From positions 124,001 to 188,000 of the forward strand of contig JAWKHX010000005.1 of assembly GCA_041394605.1 (NCBI GenBank): 64,000 bases of DNA, written 5' to 3'. Under the pieces are notes generated by a model. The model ran no database searches, was not told where the DNA came from, and saw only the letters and a program-made list of their open reading frames with translations. This document shows positions 25,503-33,132 of the stretch, piece after piece (within the stretch, counting starts at the first letter, position 1; the number at the start of each line of letters is the position of its first letter). This stretch comes from UBA668 sp041394605 (GTDB lineage Bacteria > Actinomycetota > Acidimicrobiia > Acidimicrobiales > Ilumatobacteraceae). Position numbers and translations under genes: made by a program.

Positions 25503-27566
25503 ATGACCGCCGCCCCCACCGCCACGCACACCGTGAAGGGAACGTGCCACCACGACTGCCCGGACAGCTGCGGCTGGGTGGTCACGGTGGACGAGGCCGG
25601 CCCGGTGCCGCACGCGGTGCAACTGCGCGGCAACCCCGACCACCCCTACAGCCGCGGCGAACTGTGCCCCAAGGTCAACCGCTTCCTCGACCGGGTGTAC
25701 CACCCGGACCGGGTGCTCCACCCCCTGCGCCGCATCGGTCCGAAGGGCGAGGGCCGCTTCGAGCAGATCACCTGGACCGAGGCGCTCGACGAGATCAGCC
25801 GGCGCGTCGGCGAGGTGCTGGCCACCCACGGGCCGGGTGCCGTGCTGCCGTACGTCAGCGCCGGCAACCAGTCGCTGCTCGCCCTCGGCTTCGGTGACCG
25901 CCTGTGGCACCGGCTGGGCGCGGCCCGCACCACCGGCGCCCTGTGCGGTGCGGTGGCCGGCGCCGGCGCGGCCGTCACCAACGGCACCGGCAAGGCCGCC
26001 GACCCGCTGGACGTGGTGCACAGCAAGCTGGTGATCCTGTGGGGCACCAACACCCGCCTCACCAACCGCCACTTCTGGCCGTTCGTGGAGGAAGCCCGGG
26101 CCAACGGCGCCGAGGTGGTGGTCATCGACCCGGTGCGCACCATCACCGCCGACGCCGCCGACCGCTACTTGCAGCCGCGGCCGGGCACCGACGTGGCGCT
26201 GATGCTGGCCGTGATGCACGTGCTGTTCCGCAACGGCCTGGTCGATCGAGCCTGGATGGCCGAGCACACCGTGGGCGCGGAGGATCTGGAGGCGCACGTC
26301 GCCCCCTGCACGCCGGAATGGGCGGAGGAGATCTGCGGCGTGCCGGCGGATGAGATCGAATGGCTGGCCCATCGCTACGGCACCATCAGGCCGGCGATGA
26401 TCCGCACGCTCATCGGCGCCGAGCACCACGAGCACGGGGCCATGTTCTTCCGCACGCTCGCCTGCCTGCCGGCGCTGGTGGGTGGGTGGCTGGAGCGGGG
26501 CGGCGGCTACGCCCGCAGCACCGGCGTGTGGTGCAACGAACCCGTCGATGAAGCGGCGCTGACCCGGCCCGACCTGCTGGCCGGCCGCACCACCCGCAGC
26601 ATCCCGATGGGCGAGTTGGGGCAGGCGCTCACCGGCACGGCGGCGCCGCTCGGCGCGCTCTTCGTGATCGCCGCCAACCCGCTGGTGGCCGCCCCGGCGG
26701 CGGGCCTGATCCGTCAGGGGTTGGCCCGGGAGGACCTGTTCACCGTGGTGCACGACCAGTTCCTCACCGACACGGCGCGCTACGCGGACCTGGTGCTGCC
26801 CGCCACCACCCACGTGGAATCGATCGATGCCGTGCCGGCCTGGGGCCACCTGTACCTCGGGTGGAACGAGGCGGCCATTCCCCCGAGGGGTGAGGCGGTC
26901 AGCAACAGCGAGTTGCACCGCCGCCTCGCCGCCGCGCTGGGGTTCACCCCGGCCGCCGACCCGGCCCTGTTCGAGGACGACCTCACCGTGCTGCGCGCCG
27001 CCCTGCCCGGAGTGGACGTGGGCCGCCTGCGCGCCGACGGCTTCGTGCGGGTGCCGTTCCCGGCGGACGGCCGGCCGTGGGCCCAGGGTGGGTTCCCCAC
27101 CCGCAGCGGCAAGGTGGAACTGCGAGCCGACGGCCTGGCCGCCATCGGCCAGCCGGTGCTCCCCACCTACCTGCCCCCGGCGGAGGACCTGCTGGCGGAC
27201 CGCTTCCCCTTCCGGTTGATGAGCCCGAAGACGCACACCCGCTTCCTCAACTCCAGCTACTCCCACCTGGCCGGGCACGCCGGGCGCGAGCAGCCGCCCG
27301 CGGTGGAACTCACCGCCGCCGACGCCGCCGTGCTGGGCCTGACGGACGGCGCTACCGCCCGGGTCTGGAACGAGCGTGGCTCGCTGACCCTGCCCGTGCG
27401 GCTCACCGACCGGGTGGCCCCGGGCGTGGTGTGCGTGCCCTGGGGCTGGTGGGCCGGTGCCCATGGCGGCGACGACGCCGTCAACGCCCTGTCCAGCGAC
27501 AGCCCCACGGACTGGGGCGGCGGCGTGCCCTACTGGTCCACCCGCGTCGCCGTCGCCGCGGTGTGA
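25503..27566 (+). CDS. Molybdopterin-dependent oxidoreductase (formate dehydrogenase / DMSO reductase family)
   Basis: A 687-residue protein from ATG 25503. The N-terminal 4Fe-4S motif is CHHDCPDSCG with the fourth Cys in GELCPKVNRF. Molybdopterin domains follow (LVILWGTNTRLTNRH, AEVVVIDPVRTITAD, ARYADLVLPATTHVES, KTHTRFLNSSYSHL), ending in the C-terminal beta-barrel cofactor domain (VELTAADAAVLGL, GVVCVPWGWW). No Tat signal is visible, so it is cytoplasmic. No electron-transfer subunit lies beside it, as for many single-subunit actinobacterial members. The substrate is unknown. Confidence 0.88.
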   Translation: MTAAPTATHTVKGTCHHDCPDSCGWVVTVDEAGPVPHAVQLRGNPDHPYSRGELCPKVNRFLDRVYHPDRVLHPLRRIGPKGEGRFEQITWTEALDEISRRVGEVLATHGPGAVLPYVSAGNQSLLALGFGDRLWHRLGAARTTGALCGAVAGAGAAVTNGTGKAADPLDVVHSKLVILWGTNTRLTNRHFWPFVEEARANGAEVVVIDPVRTITADAADRYLQPRPGTDVALMLAVMHVLFRNGLVDRAWMAEHTVGAEDLEAHVAPCTPEWAEEICGVPADEIEWLAHRYGTIRPAMIRTLIGAEHHEHGAMFFRTLACLPALVGGWLERGGGYARSTGVWCNEPVDEAALTRPDLLAGRTTRSIPMGELGQALTGTAAPLGALFVIAANPLVAAPAAGLIRQGLAREDLFTVVHDQFLTDTARYADLVLPATTHVESIDAVPAWGHLYLGWNEAAIPPRGEAVSNSELHRRLAAALGFTPAADPALFEDDLTVLRAALPGVDVGRLRADGFVRVPFPADGRPWAQGGFPTRSGKVELRADGLAAIGQPVLPTYLPPAEDLLADRFPFRLMSPKTHTRFLNSSYSHLAGHAGREQPPAVELTAADAAVLGLTDGATARVWNERGSLTLPVRLTDRVAPGVVCVPWGWWAGAHGGDDAVNALSSDSPTDWGGGVPYWSTRVAVAAV

Positions 27567-27855
27567 CGGGGCGATGACCCACGCACGGCTCGGGGCAGAG
27601 GCCGACCCCGCGGGCGCGCCGCCGGGGTCCTCCGGCTGGGCGCCGACCCGGACACGGTCACCCTCTACCACCACGCCGAGTAGCTGGCCACCGGGCGGGC
27701 ACGGGCGGGCACCGTCGGCGGGGCCGTGGCCGAGCGGTTCGACGCCGCCGACGTGACCGCCTTCGCCATCGATTGGATGGAGGCTCACCTGTGGCCCTCG
27801 TGAGCAGGGAGAATCCGCCGGGACGGCTCGGGCGGCGAGGGGTAGCCTGGCCCGC
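27567..27855 (+). pseudogene. Gene-poor gap with a possible decayed small coding region
   Basis: This 289-bp gap holds no intact gene. One plus-strand frame reads VLRLGADPDTVTLYHHAE, then a TAG at 27681-27683, then RFDAADVTAFAIDWMEAHLWPS before TGA 27801-27803. The composition looks coding on both sides of the TAG, so it may be the remnant of a protein of about 60-70 residues. No family is recognised. The promoter and ribosome-binding site for the MgtE-N/CBS gene must also lie here. Confidence 0.3.
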
Positions 27856-29115
27856 ATGGCAGGGGAGCTGATCTACGCGTTCCGCATCATGCGGTTGCCC
27901 CTGCTGGACGCGGGCGGCAAGCCCATCGGCCGCCTGGAGGACATCGTGCTCGTGCCCGGCGCCGGCGCCCGGGCACCCCGCGTGGTGGGGTTCGTGGCCA
28001 GTAGCCAGCGGCGGCAGATCTTCGTCAACACCGCCCGCATCGGCAGCCTGGACAGCGAAGGTGCCCGCCTGCGCAGCTGGGACGTGGACCTCAACCCGTT
28101 CAAGCCTCGCCCCGGCGAGATCATCCTCGGCAAGCACGTCATCGACAAGCGGGTCGGCGACGAGACGGTCAGCGACATCGGTCTGCGCGCCGCGTCCGAC
28201 GGCAAGAGCACCTGGTGGGAGCCCGCCAAGGTGCGCCTGGCCCGCCGCAGCAGCCTGCGCCGCCGGCCCAGCTACCGGCTGGTGGACATCGCCGACGTGC
28301 CCAGCCTGTTCGGTGTGGCCGCCGGCGGCGAGATGGCGGCCGAGGCCGCCCGCCTGCGCGACATGCACCCGAGCGACGTGGCCGGTGTGGTCCGCGCCCT
28401 GCCCCTCACCCAGCGCAAGCAGCTGGCGGCGGCGATGGACGACGAGCGCCTGGCCGACCTGCTGGAGGAACTGCCCGAAGCCGAGCAGCTACGGATCATC
28501 GAAGGGCTGGACACCGAGCGCGTGGTGGGCGTGCTGGAGGAGATGGAGTACGACGACCTCGCCGACCTGATGGCCGAGATGCCCGGCGAGCAGCGCACCC
28601 AACTGCTGGAGGCCATGGACGACGAGGACGCCGACGTCATGCGTCGCCTGCTCAGCTACACCGAAGGCACCGCCGGTGCCCTGCTCACGCCCGAGATCGT
28701 CATCGCCGGACCCACCACCACGGTGGCCGAAGCGCTCGCCGACATCCGCGACCCGGAGTGGCTGTCGTCCATCGCCGCCCAGGTGTTCGTGGTCCAGCCG
28801 CCGTTCAAGCCACCCACGGGCCAGTACCTCGGGATGGTCCACTTCCAGCGCCTGCTGCGCGAGCCGCCGGCCATGGAGCTCGGGCGGATCCTCGTCAACG
28901 AGCCCACCATCACCCCCGACATCCCCGAGCGGGAGGTTGCCGAGCGGCTGGCCAGCTACAACCTGCTGGCCATCGGGGTGTGCGACGAGGCCGGGCGGCT
29001 GCTCGGCGCGATCACCGTGGACGACGTGCTCGACCGCACCCTGCCCACCGGCTGGCGCCAGCGCCGCCGGGTCACCGCCGGGCCCGGCGGGCCGGCTCCG
29101 GGGGTGGCGCCATGA
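27856..29115 (+). CDS. PRC-barrel / MgtE-N / CBS-domain cytoplasmic protein
   Basis: A 419-residue protein. An N-terminal PRC-barrel-like region (about 1-125; MRLPLLDAGGKPIGRLEDIVLVP) is followed by an MgtE N-terminal helical domain (about 160-260; LRDMHPSDVAGVVRALP, LADLLEELPEAEQLRII, LADLMAEMPGEQRTQLLEAM). A CBS-pair region follows (about 270-390; LLTPEIVIAG, AIGVCDEAGRLLGAITVDDVLD). It keeps the Mg2+-sensing half of MgtE but has no membrane channel. It overlaps the DUF1003 gene by 4 nt, a pairing common in actinobacteria. A soluble metal- or nucleotide-sensing role with the DUF1003 membrane partner is inferred. Confidence 0.85.
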   Translation: MAGELIYAFRIMRLPLLDAGGKPIGRLEDIVLVPGAGARAPRVVGFVASSQRRQIFVNTARIGSLDSEGARLRSWDVDLNPFKPRPGEIILGKHVIDKRVGDETVSDIGLRAASDGKSTWWEPAKVRLARRSSLRRRPSYRLVDIADVPSLFGVAAGGEMAAEAARLRDMHPSDVAGVVRALPLTQRKQLAAAMDDERLADLLEELPEAEQLRIIEGLDTERVVGVLEEMEYDDLADLMAEMPGEQRTQLLEAMDDEDADVMRRLLSYTEGTAGALLTPEIVIAGPTTTVAEALADIRDPEWLSSIAAQVFVVQPPFKPPTGQYLGMVHFQRLLREPPAMELGRILVNEPTITPDIPEREVAERLASYNLLAIGVCDEAGRLLGAITVDDVLDRTLPTGWRQRRRVTAGPGGPAPGVAP

Positions 29116-29663
29116 CCCGCCGCAACGACCTCACCACCCCCCGAGAGCGCCGCCGCCTCGGCATCCACTACGACCCGGAGGCCTTCGGCCAGTTCAGCGA
29201 GAGCATCGCCCGCTTCCTCGGCACCGCCCGGTTCCTCGTGCTCCAGAGCGTGCTGGTGTTCATCTGGATCTCGATCAACCTCGCCTGGGGCTTCAACATC
29301 GGGAACATCCGCAAGGGCGGGTTCGACCCGTACCCGTTCATCCTGCTCAACCTGGCGTTCTCCACCCAGGCCGCCTACGCCGCGCCCTTGATCCTCCTCG
29401 CCCAGAACCGCCAGGAGCAGCGCGACCGCGCCCAGGCAGAGCACGACCGCCAACTGGCCGAGCGCAACCAGGCCGACACCGAGTTCCTGGCCCGCGAGAT
29501 CGCCAGCGTGCGCCTCGGCCTGGCCGCCGTGCCCACCACCACCGAGGTGGAGGACCAGCTGGACCGGCTGACCTCCGCCGTGGAGCGCATGGCCGCCCGG
29601 CTGGACGAACTGGCCAACCGGCTGGACGCGGCCGACGGCACTGCAGGCGACACCGGGGCCTGA
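29112..29663 (+). CDS. DUF1003 membrane protein
   Basis: A 183-residue protein from ATG 29112, overlapping the CBS gene. A basic N-terminus precedes two membrane helices (about 39-60 and 72-98). Between and around them lie the DUF1003 hallmarks FIWISIN and FDPYPFILLNLAFSTQAAYAAPLILLAQNRQ. A long charged coiled coil follows (about 100-175) with heptad-like DQLDRLTSAVERMAARLDEL. The function of DUF1003 is unknown; the coupling suggests a complex with the CBS protein. Confidence 0.88.
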   Translation: MTRRNDLTTPRERRRLGIHYDPEAFGQFSESIARFLGTARFLVLQSVLVFIWISINLAWGFNIGNIRKGGFDPYPFILLNLAFSTQAAYAAPLILLAQNRQEQRDRAQAEHDRQLAERNQADTEFLAREIASVRLGLAAVPTTTEVEDQLDRLTSAVERMAARLDELANRLDAADGTAGDTGA

Positions 29664-29688
29664 CGGCAGTTCCGGCCGGTGGTCAGGC
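29658..29688. terminator. Possible bidirectional terminator hairpin
   Basis: GCCTGAC (29658-29664) and GTCAGGC (29682-29688) form a 7-bp stem between the converging DUF1003 and hydrolase genes. The stem includes both stop codons. The loop is GC-rich with extra pairing potential. There is no T-tract, so it is only a candidate. Confidence 0.4.
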
Positions 29689-30567
29689 AGCGGCGACGTG
29701 GCGCACCAGCGCCACCGTGGCCGCCGAATACTCGTCGGGTGAGGTCAGCGACGCCAGATGGTCGTCGGCCACCTCCACCACGTGCGCGCCCAGCGCCTGG
29801 GCCAACGCCCGCTGCTTGCGCGGCCGCACCAGCCGATCGCGGGTGGTGATCAGCGACGCGGCGGGAAGCGCCAGCAGATTGGCGAAGGTGCGGGCGTCGT
29901 AGCGGCTCAGCGACTGGCCGGCCTGCACGATGTTGAGCGCGTCGTTGCGGCGCAGTTCGGCAGCGAACCACGGCACATAGCGGCGCATCGGGTGACCCTC
30001 GGGCAGCAGCCGGCGGATGCCCCAGCGCATGAACCGGGGGAACGCCCGGCTGCGCATGAGCGTGCCCATCACGTGGACGGTCTTCCACTGCAGGCGCTCC
30101 CACCATGTGGCCCGCCATTCCAGCGCGGTGGCCTGCACCACCAGCCCCTTCACCAGGCCAGGGTGGCGGTGGGCCAGCAGCAGGCTGATCGGCCCGCCCA
30201 TCGAGTAGCCCACGGTGATCACGCCGGTGAGGCGCAACTGGGCGAGCAACACCGCTACGTCGTCGGCCACGTCGGTGAGCTCGTAGCGCTCCAGGTTGCG
30301 GATGCCCCGGCCATGGCCGCGGTGGTCCACGGCGACGAAGGAGCACATGCCCGCCAGCGCCTCGTAGGCCGTGAAGAACTGCAGGTCGGCGCTGGCCGTC
30401 CACCCGTGCAGCAGCACGACGGTGGGTGCCGAAGGGTCCGGGTGCACATGGTGGCGGTAGAAGATCTCGCCCCGGCCGGGCAGGACCGCGGTACGGCCCG
30501 GGGGCAGCCACGGCAACTCCAGCACCGGGCCGGAATCCGTGGCCCGCCGGTGGTCGACGGCCTTCAT
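29683..30567 (-). CDS. Alpha/beta hydrolase (serine hydrolase)
   Basis: A 294-residue protein from ATG 30567 (a GTG directly before it is an alternative). The pattern is LLHGWTASADLQFF for the oxyanion turn, VDHRGHGRG after strand 4 and nucleophile elbow GYSMGG with S122. The acid and His are less clear; the DDHLAS region near the C-terminus may carry the His. It resembles lipase- or peroxidase-type hydrolases of actinobacteria. No signal peptide. Substrate unknown. Confidence 0.8.
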   Translation of the reverse strand: MKAVDHRRATDSGPVLELPWLPPGRTAVLPGRGEIFYRHHVHPDPSAPTVVLLHGWTASADLQFFTAYEALAGMCSFVAVDHRGHGRGIRNLERYELTDVADDVAVLLAQLRLTGVITVGYSMGGPISLLLAHRHPGLVKGLVVQATALEWRATWWERLQWKTVHVMGTLMRSRAFPRFMRWGIRRLLPEGHPMRRYVPWFAAELRRNDALNIVQAGQSLSRYDARTFANLLALPAASLITTRDRLVRPRKQRALAQALGAHVVEVADDHLASLTSPDEYSAATVALVRHVAAA

Positions 30568-30600
30568 CACCAGGTCAGGCTAGCGACGGCTGCCGCGAAG

Positions 30601-31599
30601 TTACCAGTGGGTAGCTCTGGCCACGCCGGTGAACTCCTGCACGGTCACCCCCAGGCGGGCGGCGTGGTGCAGCAGATCCAGTTGGGTCACCGCGTCGGCC
30701 GCCAGCGGATGCGCGCCCGCGGGCGCGCCCACTTCGGCCAGGCGCAACGCGGCGGCAGCCGCCACCGCGGCAGCGAGTTCGCCCGTAGGCCCCGACGCGC
30801 CGGCGATCAGCGTGAGCCGCTCCCCCGCCGGGCCGGCGCCGCGGGCCTCCACCCGCACCGCACCGAGGTCGCCGGCAGCGTGGGGTGGCGTGAGCATCGG
30901 CAGGCGAGCGGTGAGCCGGTCGCGCCGGGTGGCCGACACACGGGCCGTCACCCGCTGTGCCGTGGGGAAGGCGCGGTGCAGCAGCAGCGGGTCGGCCAGC
31001 GCGGCCCGGTAGCAGTCGTGGGCCCCAATCGGTTCGGGGAACCACACCAGGTCGCGGCCGCTGCCACCCGGCGGCTCGATCCACTCGCCGTCGTGCCAGC
31101 CCAGCGCGTTGCGACCCAGCGCCTCGTGGTGCTGGCGGGCGCAGGCTGGGCCGCCCGTGCCGTGGGTGGCCACGTGCAGTTCGTCGAGGTGGTGCAGTTG
31201 GTCGGCCAGCGAGCGAGCCAGCAGCCCCGACAGACCGGGGGCCATGGCCGCGCCGACCAGCAGGGTGACCTCCACCCGGCGGGCCAGATGGTCCAGCGCC
31301 AGCAGTTCGCGCACATCGTCCAGGTCGTCGGCCAGGCTGACCACCGAGGTTCCGGCAGAGAGCAGGCTGGCGGCCCTGGGCGCGTGGGGCGACGGGCCGC
31401 ACAGCACCACCACGCCGGCGCCGGCCAGCACACCCGCCGCGCCCGCAGCGATCGCGCCGGCGGCCTCCGCCCTGCGGAGCGCCGCGGCATCGGGGTCGTG
31501 CACCACCACCTCGGCGCCAGCTTCCAGCAGGCGGCGAGCGACGCCGCTGCCGGTGACACCATGGCCGGCCAGCCCGAACCGCTGGCTCCGGCTGGTCAT
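30601..31599 (-). CDS. NAD(P)-binding Rossmann protein
   Basis: A 332-residue protein from ATG 31599. The N-terminus FGLAGHGVTGSGVARRLLEAG is a dinucleotide-binding fold followed by VVVHDPD, an acidic strand end. The body resembles saccharopine-dehydrogenase-like or 6-phosphogluconate-dehydrogenase-like reductases but lacks features for a firm call. The C-terminal half has an Ala-rich segment, EVGAPAGAHPLAADAVTQLDLLHHA. Its start codon overlaps the stop of a 44-residue gene by 4 nt. Confidence 0.65.
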   Translation of the reverse strand: MTSRSQRFGLAGHGVTGSGVARRLLEAGAEVVVHDPDAAALRRAEAAGAIAAGAAGVLAGAGVVVLCGPSPHAPRAASLLSAGTSVVSLADDLDDVRELLALDHLARRVEVTLLVGAAMAPGLSGLLARSLADQLHHLDELHVATHGTGGPACARQHHEALGRNALGWHDGEWIEPPGGSGRDLVWFPEPIGAHDCYRAALADPLLLHRAFPTAQRVTARVSATRRDRLTARLPMLTPPHAAGDLGAVRVEARGAGPAGERLTLIAGASGPTGELAAAVAAAAALRLAEVGAPAGAHPLAADAVTQLDLLHHAARLGVTVQEFTGVARATHW

Positions 31600-31730
31600 C
31601 GGGGTGGCACGGCCACTTCGCGCCAGCCGCCCTCCTGCGGCGGCACGCCGCCCTTCCCGCGAACCCGCAGGGCGCCGGCGATGGCGCCGGCGAGCGACAG
31701 TGCGAACAGCGCCCGGCGCAGGACCTTCAT
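31596..31730 (-). CDS. 44-residue small protein, one predicted membrane segment
   Basis: A short frame from ATG 31730 to TGA 31596-31598, with the stop overlapping the next gene by 4 nt (ATGA), which argues that it is translated. It reads MKVLRRALFALSLAGAIAGA followed by a Gly/Pro-rich basic tail. The N-terminus is a short hydrophobic helix with a positively charged start, suggesting membrane insertion. No family is recognised. A role coupled to the Rossmann protein is possible. Confidence 0.5.
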   Translation of the reverse strand: MKVLRRALFALSLAGAIAGALRVRGKGGVPPQEGGWREVAVPPR

Positions 31731-31841
31731 GGGCGGCGAGCGTAGCGCCCGGCCGCCCCCGGCGGGCACCGGTGGCGGACAGGGGTCACACGCACGGTCA
31801 CCCTTTCAAGCCGCTTGCCGAGGCTGCCGATACCTCCCACG

Positions 31842-32951
31842 ATGCGCCGGTTCCCGACCCTGCTGCGAGTTGCCACCGTCGCGACCCTGTTGTTGACCGC
31901 CGCTCCGGTCGCCGCCCCAGGCGCCGCCGGCGCAGCACCGGCCATCCGTGCGTCGACCGGCTCCCCAGGCGGCCAGTTGGACATCGACGCCGTGGTCGTG
32001 GTGATCGACCAGGCGATCGCTGCACTCATCGACGAGCAGCGCCTGGTCGCAGCCATCGCGCCCGGTGACACCACCGCCAGCGGGCCGGGCGGCACCCTCG
32101 CCACCGTGGACCGGGCCGGTGCGGCCGCGCTGGCCAGGCTCCGCGATCTGGGGGTCGCCCCCACCGCGGCGATGCGCGACACCCTGCAACTGCTGCCCCG
32201 GCCGGGCACCGGCAGCACGGCGGTGGCACCCCCACCCGCCCGCTACGACCAGGCACTCACCGATCTACGCACCCTGCGCCAGGAGTTGCTGGGCGGGCAG
32301 GCACCGGCCGGCGCCCCGGCGGGTGCCGACGCCAATGGTGCAGCCGACGACGACGGCGGGTCCCTGATGATGACGCTCGCCATCGCCGCGCTCGTGCTGG
32401 CCGCCATCGCGCTCGTGCTGCTGCTGGTCCTCTTGCCCCGGCGGCGGGGCGAGCGCCGTCTGGCCGAACTGGCGCTGCGCGACGACCTCACCGGCGTCGG
32501 CAACCGCCGTCACCTCAACCAGGCGCTCACCGCCGAACCCGCCCGCGGTGACCGGCCGACTTCGGTGCTGATGGTCGACATCGATCACTTCAAACAGTTC
32601 AACGACCATCACGGTCACCATGTGGGTGACGAGGTGTTGAAGGCCGTGGCGGGCGCGCTGTGCGACAGCGTCCGCGCCGGCGACGTGGTCTACCGGTACG
32701 GCGGAGAGGAGTTCTGCGTGCTGCTCGACGACGTCAGCCCTGGCGAAGCGGCGACGATCGCCGAGCGGGTCCGCAGCAGCGCCGGTCAGGTGCAACTGCC
32801 CAGCGCCGGCTCGATCACCGTGTCCGTGGGCCTGGCCCACGGCCCCGCCGCCGAGGTCAGCGCGACCCTCCGCCGCGCCGACACCGCGTTGATCGACGCC
32901 AAGCGCGACGGTCGCGACCGGGTGAACGTGGCCGCCACCGACCGCTGCTGA
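31842..32951 (+). CDS. Diguanylate cyclase with extracytoplasmic N-terminal region
   Basis: A 369-residue protein from ATG 31842. A signal-like first segment (about 1-30), an extracytoplasmic helical region (about 35-165) and a second membrane helix (about 178-200) precede the GGDEF domain (about 210-365). The domain is intact: DDLTGVGNRRHLNQAL, MVDIDHFKQFND for the metal site, YRYGGEEFCVLL as the active GGEEF loop, and SVGLAHG. It should make c-di-GMP from two GTP in response to an external signal. No inhibitory RxxD site is evident upstream of the GGEEF loop. A strong hairpin follows the gene. Confidence 0.88.
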   Translation: MRRFPTLLRVATVATLLLTAAPVAAPGAAGAAPAIRASTGSPGGQLDIDAVVVVIDQAIAALIDEQRLVAAIAPGDTTASGPGGTLATVDRAGAAALARLRDLGVAPTAAMRDTLQLLPRPGTGSTAVAPPPARYDQALTDLRTLRQELLGGQAPAGAPAGADANGAADDDGGSLMMTLAIAALVLAAIALVLLLVLLPRRRGERRLAELALRDDLTGVGNRRHLNQALTAEPARGDRPTSVLMVDIDHFKQFNDHHGHHVGDEVLKAVAGALCDSVRAGDVVYRYGGEEFCVLLDDVSPGEAATIAERVRSSAGQVQLPSAGSITVSVGLAHGPAAEVSATLRRADTALIDAKRDGRDRVNVAATDRC

Positions 32952-32973
32952 CACCTGGCCCGGAGAACGACGA

Positions 32974-32993
32974 AGGCCCCCTCACGGGGGCCT
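32974..32993 (+). terminator. Rho-independent-type hairpin after the diguanylate cyclase
   Basis: AGGCCCCC (32974-32981), loop TCAC and GGGGGCCT (32986-32993) form a perfect 8-bp GC stem 22 bp after the stop codon. It lacks a T-run, as is usual in high-GC actinobacteria. It also lies downstream of the opposing tRNA-Ile and may serve both strands. Confidence 0.7.
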
Positions 32994-33014
32994 GGTGACG
33001 TCGACCTGGTGGTC

Positions 33015-33091
33015 TGGTGGGGCTAACAAGAATCGAACTTGTGACCTCATCCTTATCAGGGATGCGCTCTAACCGACTGAGCTATAGCCCC
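33015..33091 (-). tRNA. tRNA-Ile (GAT), CCA encoded
   Basis: On the minus strand the acceptor arm GGGGCTA pairs with TAGCCCC. The D arm is AGCTCAGTCGGTTAGAGC. The anticodon stem CATCC/GGATG encloses CTGATAA, giving anticodon GAT. The T arm has GTTCGAT. The 3' ACCA is encoded (CCA at 33015-33017). Its position just beyond DUF3566 downstream of gyrA is the classical actinobacterial arrangement. Confidence 0.96.
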
Positions 33092-33132
33092 AGGGTGCGG
33101 TACGCAAGGCTAGCGGGCGGAGCAGAAAACAC

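Noticed and set aside
18534..33091. Reading the Ala and Ile tRNAs as remains of an rRNA operon spacer.
   Set aside because: They are about 14 kb apart with no rRNA sequence nearby; the gyrA-linked arrangement explains them.
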